A stretch of DNA of 10,623 nucleotides, taken from the NCBI GenBank assembly GCA_002372815.1, contig DFIR01000067.1:1-10623 (forward strand). Direction: 5' to 3'. Shown in pieces: positions 1 to 6,004 of the stretch (within the stretch, counting starts at the first letter, position 1; the number at the start of each line of letters is the position of its first letter). This stretch comes from Lachnospiraceae bacterium UBA3692 (lineage in GTDB: Bacteria; Bacillota; Clostridia; Lachnospirales; Lachnospiraceae). Below the pieces are notes generated by a model that was not told the origin of the DNA, ran no database searches, and was given only the letters and a program-made list of their open reading frames with translations. The translations under genes and the position numbers were made by a program.

Positions 1-962
1 ACATAGTCGTCGCAGTAGACGAAGAAGGCCTTCTTGTGCTGCTTCTCTGTCTCCTTCTCGGCCGCCTCGTAGAGAGGCATGTATTCCTTGTATTCCAGTG
101 CCTTGCCGGGCATGGTCTCCAGGACCTCATAGGCCGGGATCCCCTGCTCCTTGTCGCCGAGACCGCCGAGCACGGTGTCCAGCAGCGCCTCGGCCATATA
201 ATAGGTATAGCCGTCGGCCGCGTTCACCTTCGCGTAGGTCTCCTCCGGGTTCACGCAGAGCGCGATGTTGGAGGGCAACGTCCAGGGCGTGGTCGTCCAT
301 GCGAGGAAATACGCGTCCTCGCCCTTCACCTTGAAGCGGACGACAGCGGAGCGCTCCTTTAGCGTCTTGTAGCCTTGCGCCACCTCGTGGGAGGACAGGG
401 GCGTGCCGCAGCTGGGGCAGTAGGGCACGACCTTGAAGCCCTTGTAGAGCAGGCCCTTGTCCCAGATGGTCTTGAGCGCCCACCACTCGGACTCGATATA
501 ATCGTCATAATAAGTGACATAAGGATGATCCATGTCCGCCCAGAAGCCGACGGTGCCGGAGAAATCCTCCCACATCGACTTATACTGCCAGACACTCTCC
601 TTGCACTTCTTCACAAAGGGCTCGATGCCGTAGGACTCGATCTGATCCTTGCCCTCGATGCCGATCTCCTTCTCGACCTCCAGCTCCACCGGCAGGCCGT
701 GGGTGTCCCAGCCGGCCTTTCTGGGGACCTGGTATCCCTTCATCGTGCGGTAGCGCGGGATCATGTCCTTGATGACTCTGGTCAGCACATGGCCGATATG
801 CGGCTTGCCGTTGGCGGTCGGCGGGCCGTCATAGAACATATATGTAGGGCAGCCTTCGCGCTCCTCGATGCTCTTCTCAAAGATCCTGTTATCCTTCCAG
901 AACTTCTGGGTCGCCTTCTCGCGGTCCACGAAGTGCAGGTCGGGGTTTACTTTCTTGTACAT
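1..962 (-). CDS. ileS: Isoleucyl-tRNA synthetase, type 2 (IleRS2), N-terminal 320 residues; 3' end outside window
   Basis: This cytoplasmic class I aminoacyl-tRNA synthetase charges tRNA-Ile. The frame gives 320 complete codons before the window edge, about a third of the roughly 1,040 residues usual for the type. Seen: the HIGH signature at residues 55-58 inside YDGPPTANGKPHIGH, GWDTHGLP at 84-91, CPSCGTPLSSHEVAQGY from 182, and WTTTPWTLPSN at 222-232, which marks the entry to the CP1 editing domain. The GWDTHGLPVELEVEKE and PYCPSCGTPLSSHEV blocks match the IleRS2 branch (Thermus- and eukaryote-like) rather than the E. coli IleRS1 branch. Known of the branch: it is generally less sensitive to mupirocin. 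The ATG start is supported by AGAAGGA about 9 nt upstream. The leader is only about 40 nt, with no room for a T-box. The gene is divergent from the nitroreductase gene. Confidence 0.96.
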   Translation of the reverse strand, partial: MYKKVNPDLHFVDREKATQKFWKDNRIFEKSIEEREGCPTYMFYDGPPTANGKPHIGHVLTRVIKDMIPRYRTMKGYQVPRKAGWDTHGLPVELEVEKEIGIEGKDQIESYGIEPFVKKCKESVWQYKSMWEDFSGTVGFWADMDHPYVTYYDDYIESEWWALKTIWDKGLLYKGFKVVPYCPSCGTPLSSHEVAQGYKTLKERSAVVRFKVKGEDAYFLAWTTTPWTLPSNIALCVNPEETYAKVNAADGYTYYMAEALLDTVLGGLGDKEQGIPAYEVLETMPGKALEYKEYMPLYEAAEKETEKQHKKAFFVYCDDY

Positions 963-1009
963 AGTGCACGTTCCTTCTGAATACACGTTACCCACTGTAG
1001 CAGTGTAAT

Positions 1010-1038
1010 ATTATATGGGTCGCGAGGAGGGAAGTCAA
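1010..1038 (-). promoter_or_regulatory. Sigma-A promoter of ileS
   Basis: Read leftward, TTGACT (1038-1033) is followed by a 17-nt spacer and a perfect TATAAT (1015-1010). That predicts a start near 1003 and a leader of about 40 nt before the ileS ATG. This is one of the best promoters in the window. No T-box, riboswitch or other leader structure fits in so short a leader. Confidence 0.85.
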
Positions 1039-1130
1039 CTTTTTTCTCACCCCTGGGAAAAAAATACAGGAAATGTGCCCTTTCATGCACAAATGAGCAT
1101 AAAAATACGGTATATTGTATATCAGAGACA

Positions 1131-1156
1131 CCGCTGCAGGCACCATCCCGCAGCGG
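1131..1156. other. Hairpin in nitroreductase upstream region
   Basis: A perfect 7-bp inverted repeat, CCGCTGC/GCAGCGG, with a 12-nt loop lies about 65 nt before the nitroreductase start codon. It is not followed by a T-run on either strand. It may be a leader structure of the nitroreductase mRNA. I found no convincing promoter for that gene: TATATT at 1111-1116 is the only -10-like element and lacks a good -35. Confidence 0.4.
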
Positions 1157-1165
1157 CACGAGAAG

Positions 1166-1196
1166 AAAAAAAACAGACCGGGCATCCTCCGCCCGG
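1166..1196 (-). terminator. Intrinsic terminator, leftward
   Basis: Read leftward, a 6-bp GC-only stem CCGGGC/GCCCGG (1196-1178, 7-nt loop) is followed after TCTG by eight T residues (1173-1166). It lies just upstream of the nitroreductase ribosome binding site and before the ileS promoter. No leftward gene lies between it and the MFS gene, which has no terminator of its own after its stop at 1854. It is therefore the first leftward terminator for the DUF169-MFS operon, and it would also insulate ileS. Confidence 0.7.
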
Positions 1197-1221
1197 CCCC
1201 TCAGAACAAGGAGATACAGAT

Positions 1222-1818
1222 ATGGATACATTCGAAGCGATCCTCACCCGCCGCAGCACGCGCAGGATGCAGCAGGAGTGCCCGCCCCGGGCGCTGATCG
1301 AACAGGTGCTGGAGGCCGGGCGCGCCGCCCCGAGCGGCAGCAACAGCCGGACCACCCGTCTCATCGTGATCACGGACCCGCAGGTCCTCTCGCAGCTCGC
1401 CGTCCTGGTCCGCGACGCCTTCGCCGCCATGGAGGACAGAGAGGATCTGTACATCTCTCTCCGCAATTCCATCCGGGCGTCCAAGAAGGGCTCCTATGTC
1501 TTCCACTACGGCGCGCCGGTCCTGATCGTCACCGCGAACCGGAAAGGCTACGGCAACGCCCTCGCGGACAGCGCCTGCGTCCTGGAGAACATGATGATCG
1601 CCGCCAACGCCCTCGATCTCGGCGCCTGCTGGATCAACCAGCTCCACTGGCTGACGGAGGAGCCCTCCGTCCGCGCTTACATGGCCTCTCTCGGCCTCCC
1701 CGAAGAGGAATTCGTCACCGGCGGGCTCATCCTGGGCTACGGCGCAGACGGGATGCCTGTCCGCACACCGCGGGCCGACACCGGCAACCCGGTCGTCTGG
1801 GTGGAGGTGAAGGAGTGA
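1222..1818 (+). CDS. Nitroreductase family protein (FMN-dependent oxidoreductase)
   Basis: A 198-residue protein of the nitroreductase family (PF00881), which are usually homodimeric cytoplasmic flavoenzymes that reduce nitro compounds, quinones or other acceptors with NAD(P)H. Seen: the FMN-phosphate-binding RRSTR near the N-terminus (10-14), AAPSGSNSR at 35-43, the helix DSACVLENMMIAANALDLG (116-134) followed by ACWI, and a terminal GGLILGYG (167-174). The length fits the family. The ATG at 1222 is chosen over upstream in-frame codons because AAGGAG sits 8 nt before it and the family N-terminus (FEAILTRRSTR) begins there. The physiological substrate cannot be read from the sequence. The gene stands alone, divergent from ileS and convergent with the MFS gene. 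No rightward terminator follows its stop directly; the first one is at 2419-2456, inside the MFS gene. Confidence 0.93.
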   Translation: MDTFEAILTRRSTRRMQQECPPRALIEQVLEAGRAAPSGSNSRTTRLIVITDPQVLSQLAVLVRDAFAAMEDREDLYISLRNSIRASKKGSYVFHYGAPVLIVTANRKGYGNALADSACVLENMMIAANALDLGACWINQLHWLTEEPSVRAYMASLGLPEEEFVTGGLILGYGADGMPVRTPRADTGNPVVWVEVKE

Positions 1819-1853
1819 CCGCTGCGGAGATATTTCGGACATCATGACCGGAT

Positions 1854-3122
1854 TCACGGTCTCCGAACACGCCTCCCCAAGGCCAGCGTCAGCAGGAACA
1901 GGCAGGTCATCCCCGCTTGGAAGACCGCTGTGCCGCGAGTGAATGCAGAGATGCCGATCCGGTCCACCAGGACCCCGCCGGCCAGCGAGCCGACGATCGA
2001 GAAAAGCATCACGGCCGTCCCCGACAGGGTCTGCGCCGTCGCCGACCGGTCCGGCGGCACGAGACTGTGCAGATACGCCGGCAGCACGCTCACATTGATG
2101 GCCATCTCGAATCCCCAGAGGGTGCAGGCCATGAGCATCATGGCATTGCCGTTCGCGGCGCTGTAGAGCAGGTTCTCCCCTGCCGCCAGAAATCCGCCGG
2201 CGGCCAGGATATATGCCGGCGGGATCCGCTTCCCGAACCGGTTGAGCAGCGCCATGCACAGCATCTGCACGAAAGCGCCGATCCCGCTGTACCTACCGTA
2301 GGCGTTGGGCGACAGCCCCGCGTGTTCCAGGATGTATGCGTAGAAGGTGATCGTCAGGGAGCTGTAGACGGCCAGCGCTATGACCATGATGAAGGCCGCC
2401 GCGAATTCATAGTTTCTGAAGAGCAGGAGGGGGTAGCCGGTCTCCTGCTCTTTTTTGGATGTGTCGTCCTCCGTGTACTGCGCGGTCATCTTCGCGACAG
2501 AAAGATCCTCCTGTCCGGCCGGCTCCCGGAACCGCAGCACCAGCACACATAGGACAGCCGCCATCGCAAGCGTCAGGAAGAAGACGCCGTCCAGCGCCAT
2601 CCCCACCCGCTCCGACAGGGCGAAGCTGAAGAGGATCGACGTGACCGCGAAGCCGAAGCTCCCCCAGCCGCGGACCTCCGTGTAGCGGATCCCGTGCGGT
2701 GTGAGCACGTCCATGGACCAGGCGTCCTGCAGGGAGTGGGTCGGCTGCTTCACGACGCTGTAAAGGACCAGGACCGCGTACAGCGGCAGCGGCGAGGGCA
2801 TCTTCCCGAAGACGGGCAGCAGCGCGTAGCAGACTCCGTAGACGGCCATGGAGAGGATCCACGCCGCCTTCGTCAGGCGGAAGCAGTCGCTCAAGACGCC
2901 CCACAGCGGCAGCGTCACCATGCCGATCACGGACGTGATGCTCGCCCAGATCCCCAGCCGTATGCTGTCAAACCCGACGGACTTCAGGTAGACATTGTAA
3001 TAATTCATGGAAGCGAAGGATGCAAAGGCCAGCAGCTGAAACAGGATGAATCTTCGCTTCAGGACAGATCTCTCTGTGCTGTGCATAGCGATACTTCTTT
3101 CTTCCCCGGAGGATCCGGCCAT
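1854..3122 (-). CDS. MFS transporter (LacY/MFS_1-like)
   Basis: A 422-residue integral membrane permease of the major facilitator superfamily. Seen: about twelve hydrophobic segments in two halves, with a charged cytoplasmic linker at roughly 205-240 (rich in E, D and K) between segments 6 and 7; a motif A-like GVLSDCFRLTK after segment 2; and SLQDAWSMDVL with RGWGSFGFA in the first half, a pattern common in the MFS_1-like/nucleoside-sugar symporter branch. The substrate is unknown. The start at 3122 is preferred because GGAGGT lies 7 nt upstream; the alternative internal ATG (residue 13) has only a weak site. It begins 46 nt after the DUF169 gene, so the two probably form one operon driven from 4027-4055. 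Its stop codon is 35 nt from that of the convergent nitroreductase gene, with no leftward terminator between them. Confidence 0.92.
   Translation of the reverse strand: MAGSSGEERSIAMHSTERSVLKRRFILFQLLAFASFASMNYYNVYLKSVGFDSIRLGIWASITSVIGMVTLPLWGVLSDCFRLTKAAWILSMAVYGVCYALLPVFGKMPSPLPLYAVLVLYSVVKQPTHSLQDAWSMDVLTPHGIRYTEVRGWGSFGFAVTSILFSFALSERVGMALDGVFFLTLAMAAVLCVLVLRFREPAGQEDLSVAKMTAQYTEDDTSKKEQETGYPLLLFRNYEFAAAFIMVIALAVYSSLTITFYAYILEHAGLSPNAYGRYSGIGAFVQMLCMALLNRFGKRIPPAYILAAGGFLAAGENLLYSAANGNAMMLMACTLWGFEMAINVSVLPAYLHSLVPPDRSATAQTLSGTAVMLFSIVGSLAGGVLVDRIGISAFTRGTAVFQAGMTCLFLLTLALGRRVRRP
2419..2456 (+). terminator. Intrinsic terminator, rightward, inside the MFS gene
   Basis: On the plus strand, AAGAGCAGGAG (2419-2429) pairs perfectly with CTCCTGCTCTT (2442-2452) around a 12-nt loop, and the T-run continues to 2456. 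This is the classical form of a strong Rho-independent terminator. It lies antisense within the codons for the cytoplasmic linker of the MFS permease (KKEQETGYPLLLF). It is the first rightward terminator after the nitroreductase stop, about 600 nt downstream. Confidence 0.75.
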
Positions 3123-3168
3123 ATGCAGGACCTCCGGTGTGATGTGCGCCTCGGTATCGTTTCAATTC

Positions 3169-3921
3169 TTACAGCCGCTTCTCGATCTCCTTCCAGGCGT
3201 GGGTCGTGAGACAGCTCCTGTCCAGATCTTCCGCCAGGCCTCTCCAGAGACTGTACGGCATCGTCAGCGTCAGCTGGTTCGCCAGCGCCTCCCGTCTCTG
3301 GGAGATGTCGAACAGGCCCATGACCGCCATCGGCCGCTCCTTCCCGATCTGGTCGACAGCGTACACGATCGACTGACAGGCGGCGCCAAAAGGCGCGATC
3401 GTATTCAGGGCCTCGCCGTTATGGTACCCGAGCATCGCTACCAGGGCCGACAGACGGTCCGGATCGGCGAACACCAGCACCAGGTCCGGCGTCCCCGCTT
3501 CTTCCCACCTGCTCCGGGGCGCAAAGACGACGCGCGGATATCCTCTGTCCGAAAAAGGCGTCTGCAGCCGCCACTTCATCGCCAGCTCTTCCGTGCAGAA
3601 GAAGCGCTCTCCTTCCCGCATGTGGATCGGCATCTGCGGCGTCGCGTCCGCACCGTATCCCTGCGACACCATCCTGTGGATGTTGGGATTGCGGCGCGTG
3701 TATTCGTCGCCGAAGCAGCAGCCGACAGCGCCGCCGGGGCAGTTGCAGCTTTCTTCGTTCAGCGCCACGGTCTTCCCCTTCGCCGCGGCCATCAGCAGCG
3801 GCACGACACAGTTCCGCGTCTCCGGGGAAGGCTCCAGGTCACACACCGCCGAGGTATTCCCCAGAAAAATGCCAACCGGCTCCGTTTCGAGATGCAGCAT
3901 ACGGATCATCTGTCTGTCCAT
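3169..3921 (-). CDS. DUF169 domain protein
   Basis: A 250-residue soluble protein of the DUF169 family (PF02596), whose function is unknown and which is found mainly in anaerobic bacteria and archaea. Seen: the family start LHLETEPVGIFLGN (9-22); a cysteine-rich block CNCPGGAVGCCFGDEY (59-74) with four cysteines and a glycine turn; PDLVLVFADPDRLSAL (145-160); an alanine/cysteine segment AACQSIVY (180-187); and a conserved-looking tail ISQRREALANQLTLTMPYSLW. The cysteines could bind a metal or cofactor, but that is not shown. The start at 3921 is chosen over the ATG 17 codons upstream because AAGGAGGG lies directly before it. The gene is first in an operon with the MFS permease. A leader hairpin at 3933-3965 abuts the ribosome binding site. 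Confidence 0.88.
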   Translation of the reverse strand: MDRQMIRMLHLETEPVGIFLGNTSAVCDLEPSPETRNCVVPLLMAAAKGKTVALNEESCNCPGGAVGCCFGDEYTRRNPNIHRMVSQGYGADATPQMPIHMREGERFFCTEELAMKWRLQTPFSDRGYPRVVFAPRSRWEEAGTPDLVLVFADPDRLSALVAMLGYHNGEALNTIAPFGAACQSIVYAVDQIGKERPMAVMGLFDISQRREALANQLTLTMPYSLWRGLAEDLDRSCLTTHAWKEIEKRL

Positions 3922-3932
3922 GGGGACCCTCC

Positions 3933-3965
3933 TTGAGAATCCGGAAAGAACTACAGGGTTCTCAA
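3933..3965 (-). promoter_or_regulatory. Leader hairpin abutting the DUF169 ribosome binding site
   Basis: TTGAGAATCC (3933-3942) and GGGTTCTCAA (3956-3965) form a 10-nt inverted repeat with a 13-nt loop and one imperfect pair (G.T on the plus strand, C/A in the leftward RNA). In the leftward mRNA the 3' arm overlaps the first bases of the AAGGAGGG site (3934-3927) of the DUF169 gene. The structure could modulate translation or be a protein-binding site. No T-run follows it, so it is not a terminator. Confidence 0.4.
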
Positions 3966-4026
3966 ACCTCAAAATTGAAGGTCTTCTCCGAACTTAACTG
4001 ATTGGCATTCACACTTATCAATATCA

Positions 4027-4055
4027 ATTATACATCTCCCTCTGTACCGTCTCAA
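4027..4055 (-). promoter_or_regulatory. Sigma-A promoter of the DUF169-MFS operon
   Basis: Leftward TTGAGA (4055-4050, five of six consensus bases), a 17-nt spacer and a perfect TATAAT (4032-4027). The start would fall near 4020, giving a leader of about 100 nt that contains the hairpin at 3933-3965. Confidence 0.8.
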
Positions 4056-4199
4056 TCGTCTCCTTATGCTCCCGTTATGGAAACCATCTCTGTCCAAAAA
4101 AACCCCTGTACAGATATTCAGTGCGTCTCAGTTACTGTTCACCACCCAGCCAGAATAGCAAATGCAAAATCTGTATCTCAATACCAGAGAACTGTTTTG

Positions 4200-4257
4200 A
4201 GTACATGTCAGAATCCCTTCAGACATGTACTGCAATCTGCAGTACACCCTTAAAGGG
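4200..4257. repeat. Cluster of three overlapping or adjacent palindromes
   Basis: AGTACATGTC/GACATGTACT (4200-4209 and 4222-4231) is a perfect 10-bp inverted repeat. After an A/A mismatch its loop can add three more pairs (GAA/TTC) around TCCC. GTACTGCA/TGCAGTAC (4227-4245, 3-nt loop) shares the right arm of the first, so the two are mutually exclusive folds. CCCTTAAAGGG at 4247-4257 is an 11-bp odd palindrome. No T-run follows. All three lie inside the candidate element 4131-4403. Confidence 0.55.
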
Positions 4258-4315
4258 ACTGAAAACACATATTCATAGGCAGAACGGAGCGGGATATGCT
4301 TGAAATAATAGCCAA

Positions 4316-4366
4316 CCGGGTCCCGGATAGTTTGTGACTTATCCACAAACATCATCCGGGACCCGG
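4316..4366. terminator. Long hairpin downstream of the membrane protein gene; possible 3' end structure
   Basis: CCGGGTCCCGGAT (4316-4328) pairs perfectly with ATCCGGGACCCGG (4354-4366). After a small asymmetric bulge, GTTTGTG (4330-4336) pairs with CACAAAC (4344-4350) around a 7-nt loop. Each outer arm, CCGGGTCCCGG, is itself an odd palindrome. It lies 63 nt after the leftward gene ending at 4429 and is the only strong hairpin there, so it may set the 3' end of that mRNA. The flanks are only moderately T-rich (TTGGCTATTATTT leftward, CTTATTTACT rightward), so it is not a textbook terminator. Confidence 0.45.
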
Positions 4367-4428
4367 CTTATTTACTGGATTTGGCTGAGAGGTGAGCAGT
4401 AACGATATCGCCAGGTATTCCTCAGGAA

Positions 4429-5115
4429 CTACTCTACCCTGCTCAGGATGATATCACTGCCCCAGTTGAGGCAGTCTTCTGTGTAATCATAGGTGAAATG
4501 CACTCCTCCGTACGGATTCAGATATGATTCGTTTCCTCCCGCATTCTCGATATTTACGGTCGGTTCATGTCTGCTGTCGAACCCATGCTCGTACTCGATC
4601 TCTTTATACTTCATAACGAACTCCGGTCTGCTGAACAGTTCAAAGATCCTGTCCCGGGACTGTAATTCCTCTGTCGACCAGGCAAAATAATAGCAGCCCT
4701 CTTTATACAATTCTTCTCCGGGCTGAGGAATGTATAGATACAGATAGACGGGTTCTTTGATCTCATAGTGTCCTTCATAGGGCAGCCCGTAGCCTGAGAA
4801 GATCCCCGAGGTTGCAGTTTTCAGTAATTCGCTTCCTTTTTCCTCGAGCGGATCCATTGCACTGTTGTCAAACACTTTCCCGATATTGTCAGCATAAGTC
4901 TTTGATAACACATCAAAAGCTGCCGCGTATTCTTCCTGATTGATATATTCCTGCGCTTCTTCGATCCCCTTATTGATTTTGGAAGTATCCGAACGATCTC
5001 TTCCCTTTACATACATGCCTACTACAACTAAAAGCACCAGGCAGAATCCGATTCTGATAACAAGTCCTTTCGGTAATAAAAATTCAGCAACGCTGTTATC
5101 CCATCGATCAGACAT
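4429..5115 (-). CDS. Orphan single-pass membrane protein, function unknown
   Basis: A 228-residue protein that I do not recognise. Seen: a short polar N-terminus, one strong hydrophobic segment at about 17-36 (GLVIRIGFCLVLLVVVGMYV), then a soluble domain beginning with a helical, TPR-like stretch (KINKGIEEAQEYINQEEYAAAFDVLSK, about 46-72, given only as a description of its helical pattern), and a mixed aromatic C-terminal half rich in Tyr, Glu and Asp. The positively charged segment after the hydrophobic stretch (KGRDR) leaves the topology open, so the soluble part may be cytoplasmic or extracellular. There is no lipobox and no signal-peptidase site that I can see. The start at 5115 is supported by AAGGAGG 6 nt upstream; a longer GTG reading from 5211 is unlikely. 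Codon use is more AT-rich than in neighbouring genes, compatible with a more recent origin. It has its own promoter at 5222-5251. Confidence 0.8.
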   Translation of the reverse strand: MSDRWDNSVAEFLLPKGLVIRIGFCLVLLVVVGMYVKGRDRSDTSKINKGIEEAQEYINQEEYAAAFDVLSKTYADNIGKVFDNSAMDPLEEKGSELLKTATSGIFSGYGLPYEGHYEIKEPVYLYLYIPQPGEELYKEGCYYFAWSTEELQSRDRIFELFSRPEFVMKYKEIEYEHGFDSRHEPTVNIENAGGNESYLNPYGGVHFTYDYTEDCLNWGSDIILSRVE

Positions 5116-5221
5116 CTCTTTCCTCCTTATTGATTGAACGCATCCGGTTCTCCGCTTCCTGCCGGAAGAAGGCTGTTTCCACCTGCCGGATGGCGGGGAG
5201 GCATCCTTCACAGCGCTTATT

Positions 5222-5251
5222 ATTATATACCGATGCCCGGAAAGAAATCAA
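5222..5251 (-). promoter_or_regulatory. Sigma-A promoter of the orphan membrane protein gene
   Basis: Leftward TTGATT (5251-5246), an 18-nt spacer and a perfect TATAAT (5227-5222). The leader would be about 100 nt. It contains the direct repeat CCGGCAGG twice but no strong hairpin of its own. The promoter lies just past the leftward terminator at 5345-5378, so it is shielded from upstream leftward transcription. Confidence 0.7.
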
Positions 5252-5320
5252 ACCGTTCCATTCCGGCTGTCATCTGCTTTGCGCGACAGACGCAGGAAGA
5301 CGTGATAAGACTTCCCCCGC

Positions 5321-5349
5321 TTCCCGTCCCGCCCGCGCTGCGGTATAAT
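5321..5349 (+). promoter_or_regulatory. Promoter of the YbjQ-like gene
   Basis: A perfect TATAAT at 5344-5349 lies 17 nt after a poor -35 (TTCCCG at 5321-5326, three of six consensus bases). The predicted leader of about 58 nt contains the hairpin at 5357-5378. The weak -35 hints at low basal activity or a need for an activator, but no activator site is recognisable. Confidence 0.5.
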
Positions 5350-5378
5350 AAAAACAGCCGGCATCCCCGGAAGCCGGC
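5345..5378 (-). terminator. Intrinsic terminator, leftward, in the leader of the YbjQ-like gene
   Basis: Read leftward, GCCGGC (5378-5373), a 10-nt loop and GCCGGC (5362-5357) are followed by TGTTTTTATTATA. That is a GC-rich stem with a T-run, the normal intrinsic terminator form. It is the first leftward terminator after the GNAT stop at 5999, and its tail overlaps the -10 of the rightward promoter. In the rightward mRNA the same stem would fold in the 5' leader. Confidence 0.65.
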
Positions 5379-5413
5379 CGGGATACAGATGTACAGAACA
5401 GGGGAGGAACATC

Positions 5414-6004
5414 ATGGCACTGAGTGATCTTTTCGGACATGGAAAGGACCGCAGGAAGAAACGGCGGAAGCACGGAAGATCGACACATGGGAACGGCGAT
5501 TCACACCCGGACATGCAGGTGCTGCAGAAAGAGGCGGAAGAGGCCGTCGCGGAGCAGATCGAGCGCGCGAAGAAATACCGGGACACGAAGGAGAAGGCCC
5601 GGCACATCCCCATCACGACAGGGGATCTCCACCAACCCTATGAGATACTGGGGCCGGTCTACTACCAGATCTCCAACAAAGGCTTCTTCAGCAACGCGCT
5701 GGACGCCCTGAAGGACCGCTATCAGATCGAGATCGACCAGAGGAAGAAAGCCGGTATCATGTCGGACACCGAGAGCCGTTTCATGGGCCCCCTCTCCAAG
5801 GAGCTGTCCGTCGGCCAGGAGGATTTCGAGTCCGCTTTCTTCATCGCCACGGAGGAACTGAAATTCCGTGCCGCCCTGCTCGGCGCGGACGCGATCGTCG
5901 CGATGCGGCAGGACATCGACATCGACACCACCGGCTTCTCCTACTTCTACCTCCAGATGTACGGGACGGCCGTGAAATACAAACAGGCAGAAGACCTGTC
6001 ATGA
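5414..6004 (+). CDS. YbjQ/UPF0145 (heavy-metal-binding-like) domain protein with basic N-terminal extension
   Basis: A 196-residue protein. The C-terminal two thirds resemble the YbjQ/UPF0145 family (PF01906), small pentameric-type proteins of unknown role. Seen: ITTGDLHQPYEILGPVYYQ (67-85), which fits the opening strand pattern of that family, and FRAALLGADAIVAMRQDIDI (151-170) followed by FYLQMYGTAVKY (178-189), which fits its ending LGADAVVG...GTAVK. The insert between (90-150) is longer than usual. The first 60 residues are an unusual charged region: a Lys/Arg-rich patch KDRRKKRRKHGR (11-22), then a helical, coiled-coil-like stretch. There is no membrane segment. The start is fixed by GGAGG 6 nt before the ATG. 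The gene converges with the GNAT gene, and the two stop codons overlap within TCATGA. The family match rests on sequence pattern alone. Confidence 0.75.
   Translation: MALSDLFGHGKDRRKKRRKHGRSTHGNGDSHPDMQVLQKEAEEAVAEQIERAKKYRDTKEKARHIPITTGDLHQPYEILGPVYYQISNKGFFSNALDALKDRYQIEIDQRKKAGIMSDTESRFMGPLSKELSVGQEDFESAFFIATEELKFRAALLGADAIVAMRQDIDIDTTGFSYFYLQMYGTAVKYKQAEDLS

Larger units (their letters stand above)
4131..4403. mobile_element. Candidate MITE-like element bounded by imperfect 21-bp inverted repeats
   Basis: GTTACTGTTCACCACCCAGCC at 4131-4151 is repeated in inverted orientation at 4383-4403 with 18 of 21 bases identical. The 273 bp in between contain no convincing gene, are more AT-rich than the flanking genes, and hold several strong palindromes (4200-4257 and 4316-4366). 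I see no obvious target-site duplication outside the repeats. The element sits between the stop of the membrane protein gene (4429) and the promoter of the DUF169 operon, where an insertion would be tolerated. It could instead be a non-mobile structured intergenic region. Confidence 0.4.

Noticed and set aside
963..1038. T-box leader for ileS
   Set aside because: The promoter leaves only about 40 nt of leader, and the conserved T-box sequence and terminator are absent.
1835..1866. Terminator between nitroreductase and MFS genes
   Set aside because: TCGGA/TCCGA with inner GACCG/CGGTC can fold, but the stem is bulged and no T-run follows on either strand.
3549..3570. Leftward terminator inside the DUF169 gene (GGCG/CGCC then five T)
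   Set aside because: Only a 4-bp stem on the sense strand of an intact gene; too weak to call.
4002..4253. Rightward 83-codon frame in the intergenic region
   Set aside because: No ribosome binding site, a low-complexity peptide, and it crosses the DUF169 promoter and palindromes.
4339..4347. Replication origin, from a perfect DnaA box
   Set aside because: A single box with no cluster, no AT-rich unwinding region and no dnaA/dnaN genes nearby.
5116..5211. Longer GTG-initiated form of the orphan membrane protein
   Set aside because: The ATG at 5115 has an ideal AAGGAGG site, while the upstream GTG has none, and the extra residues are low-complexity and basic.
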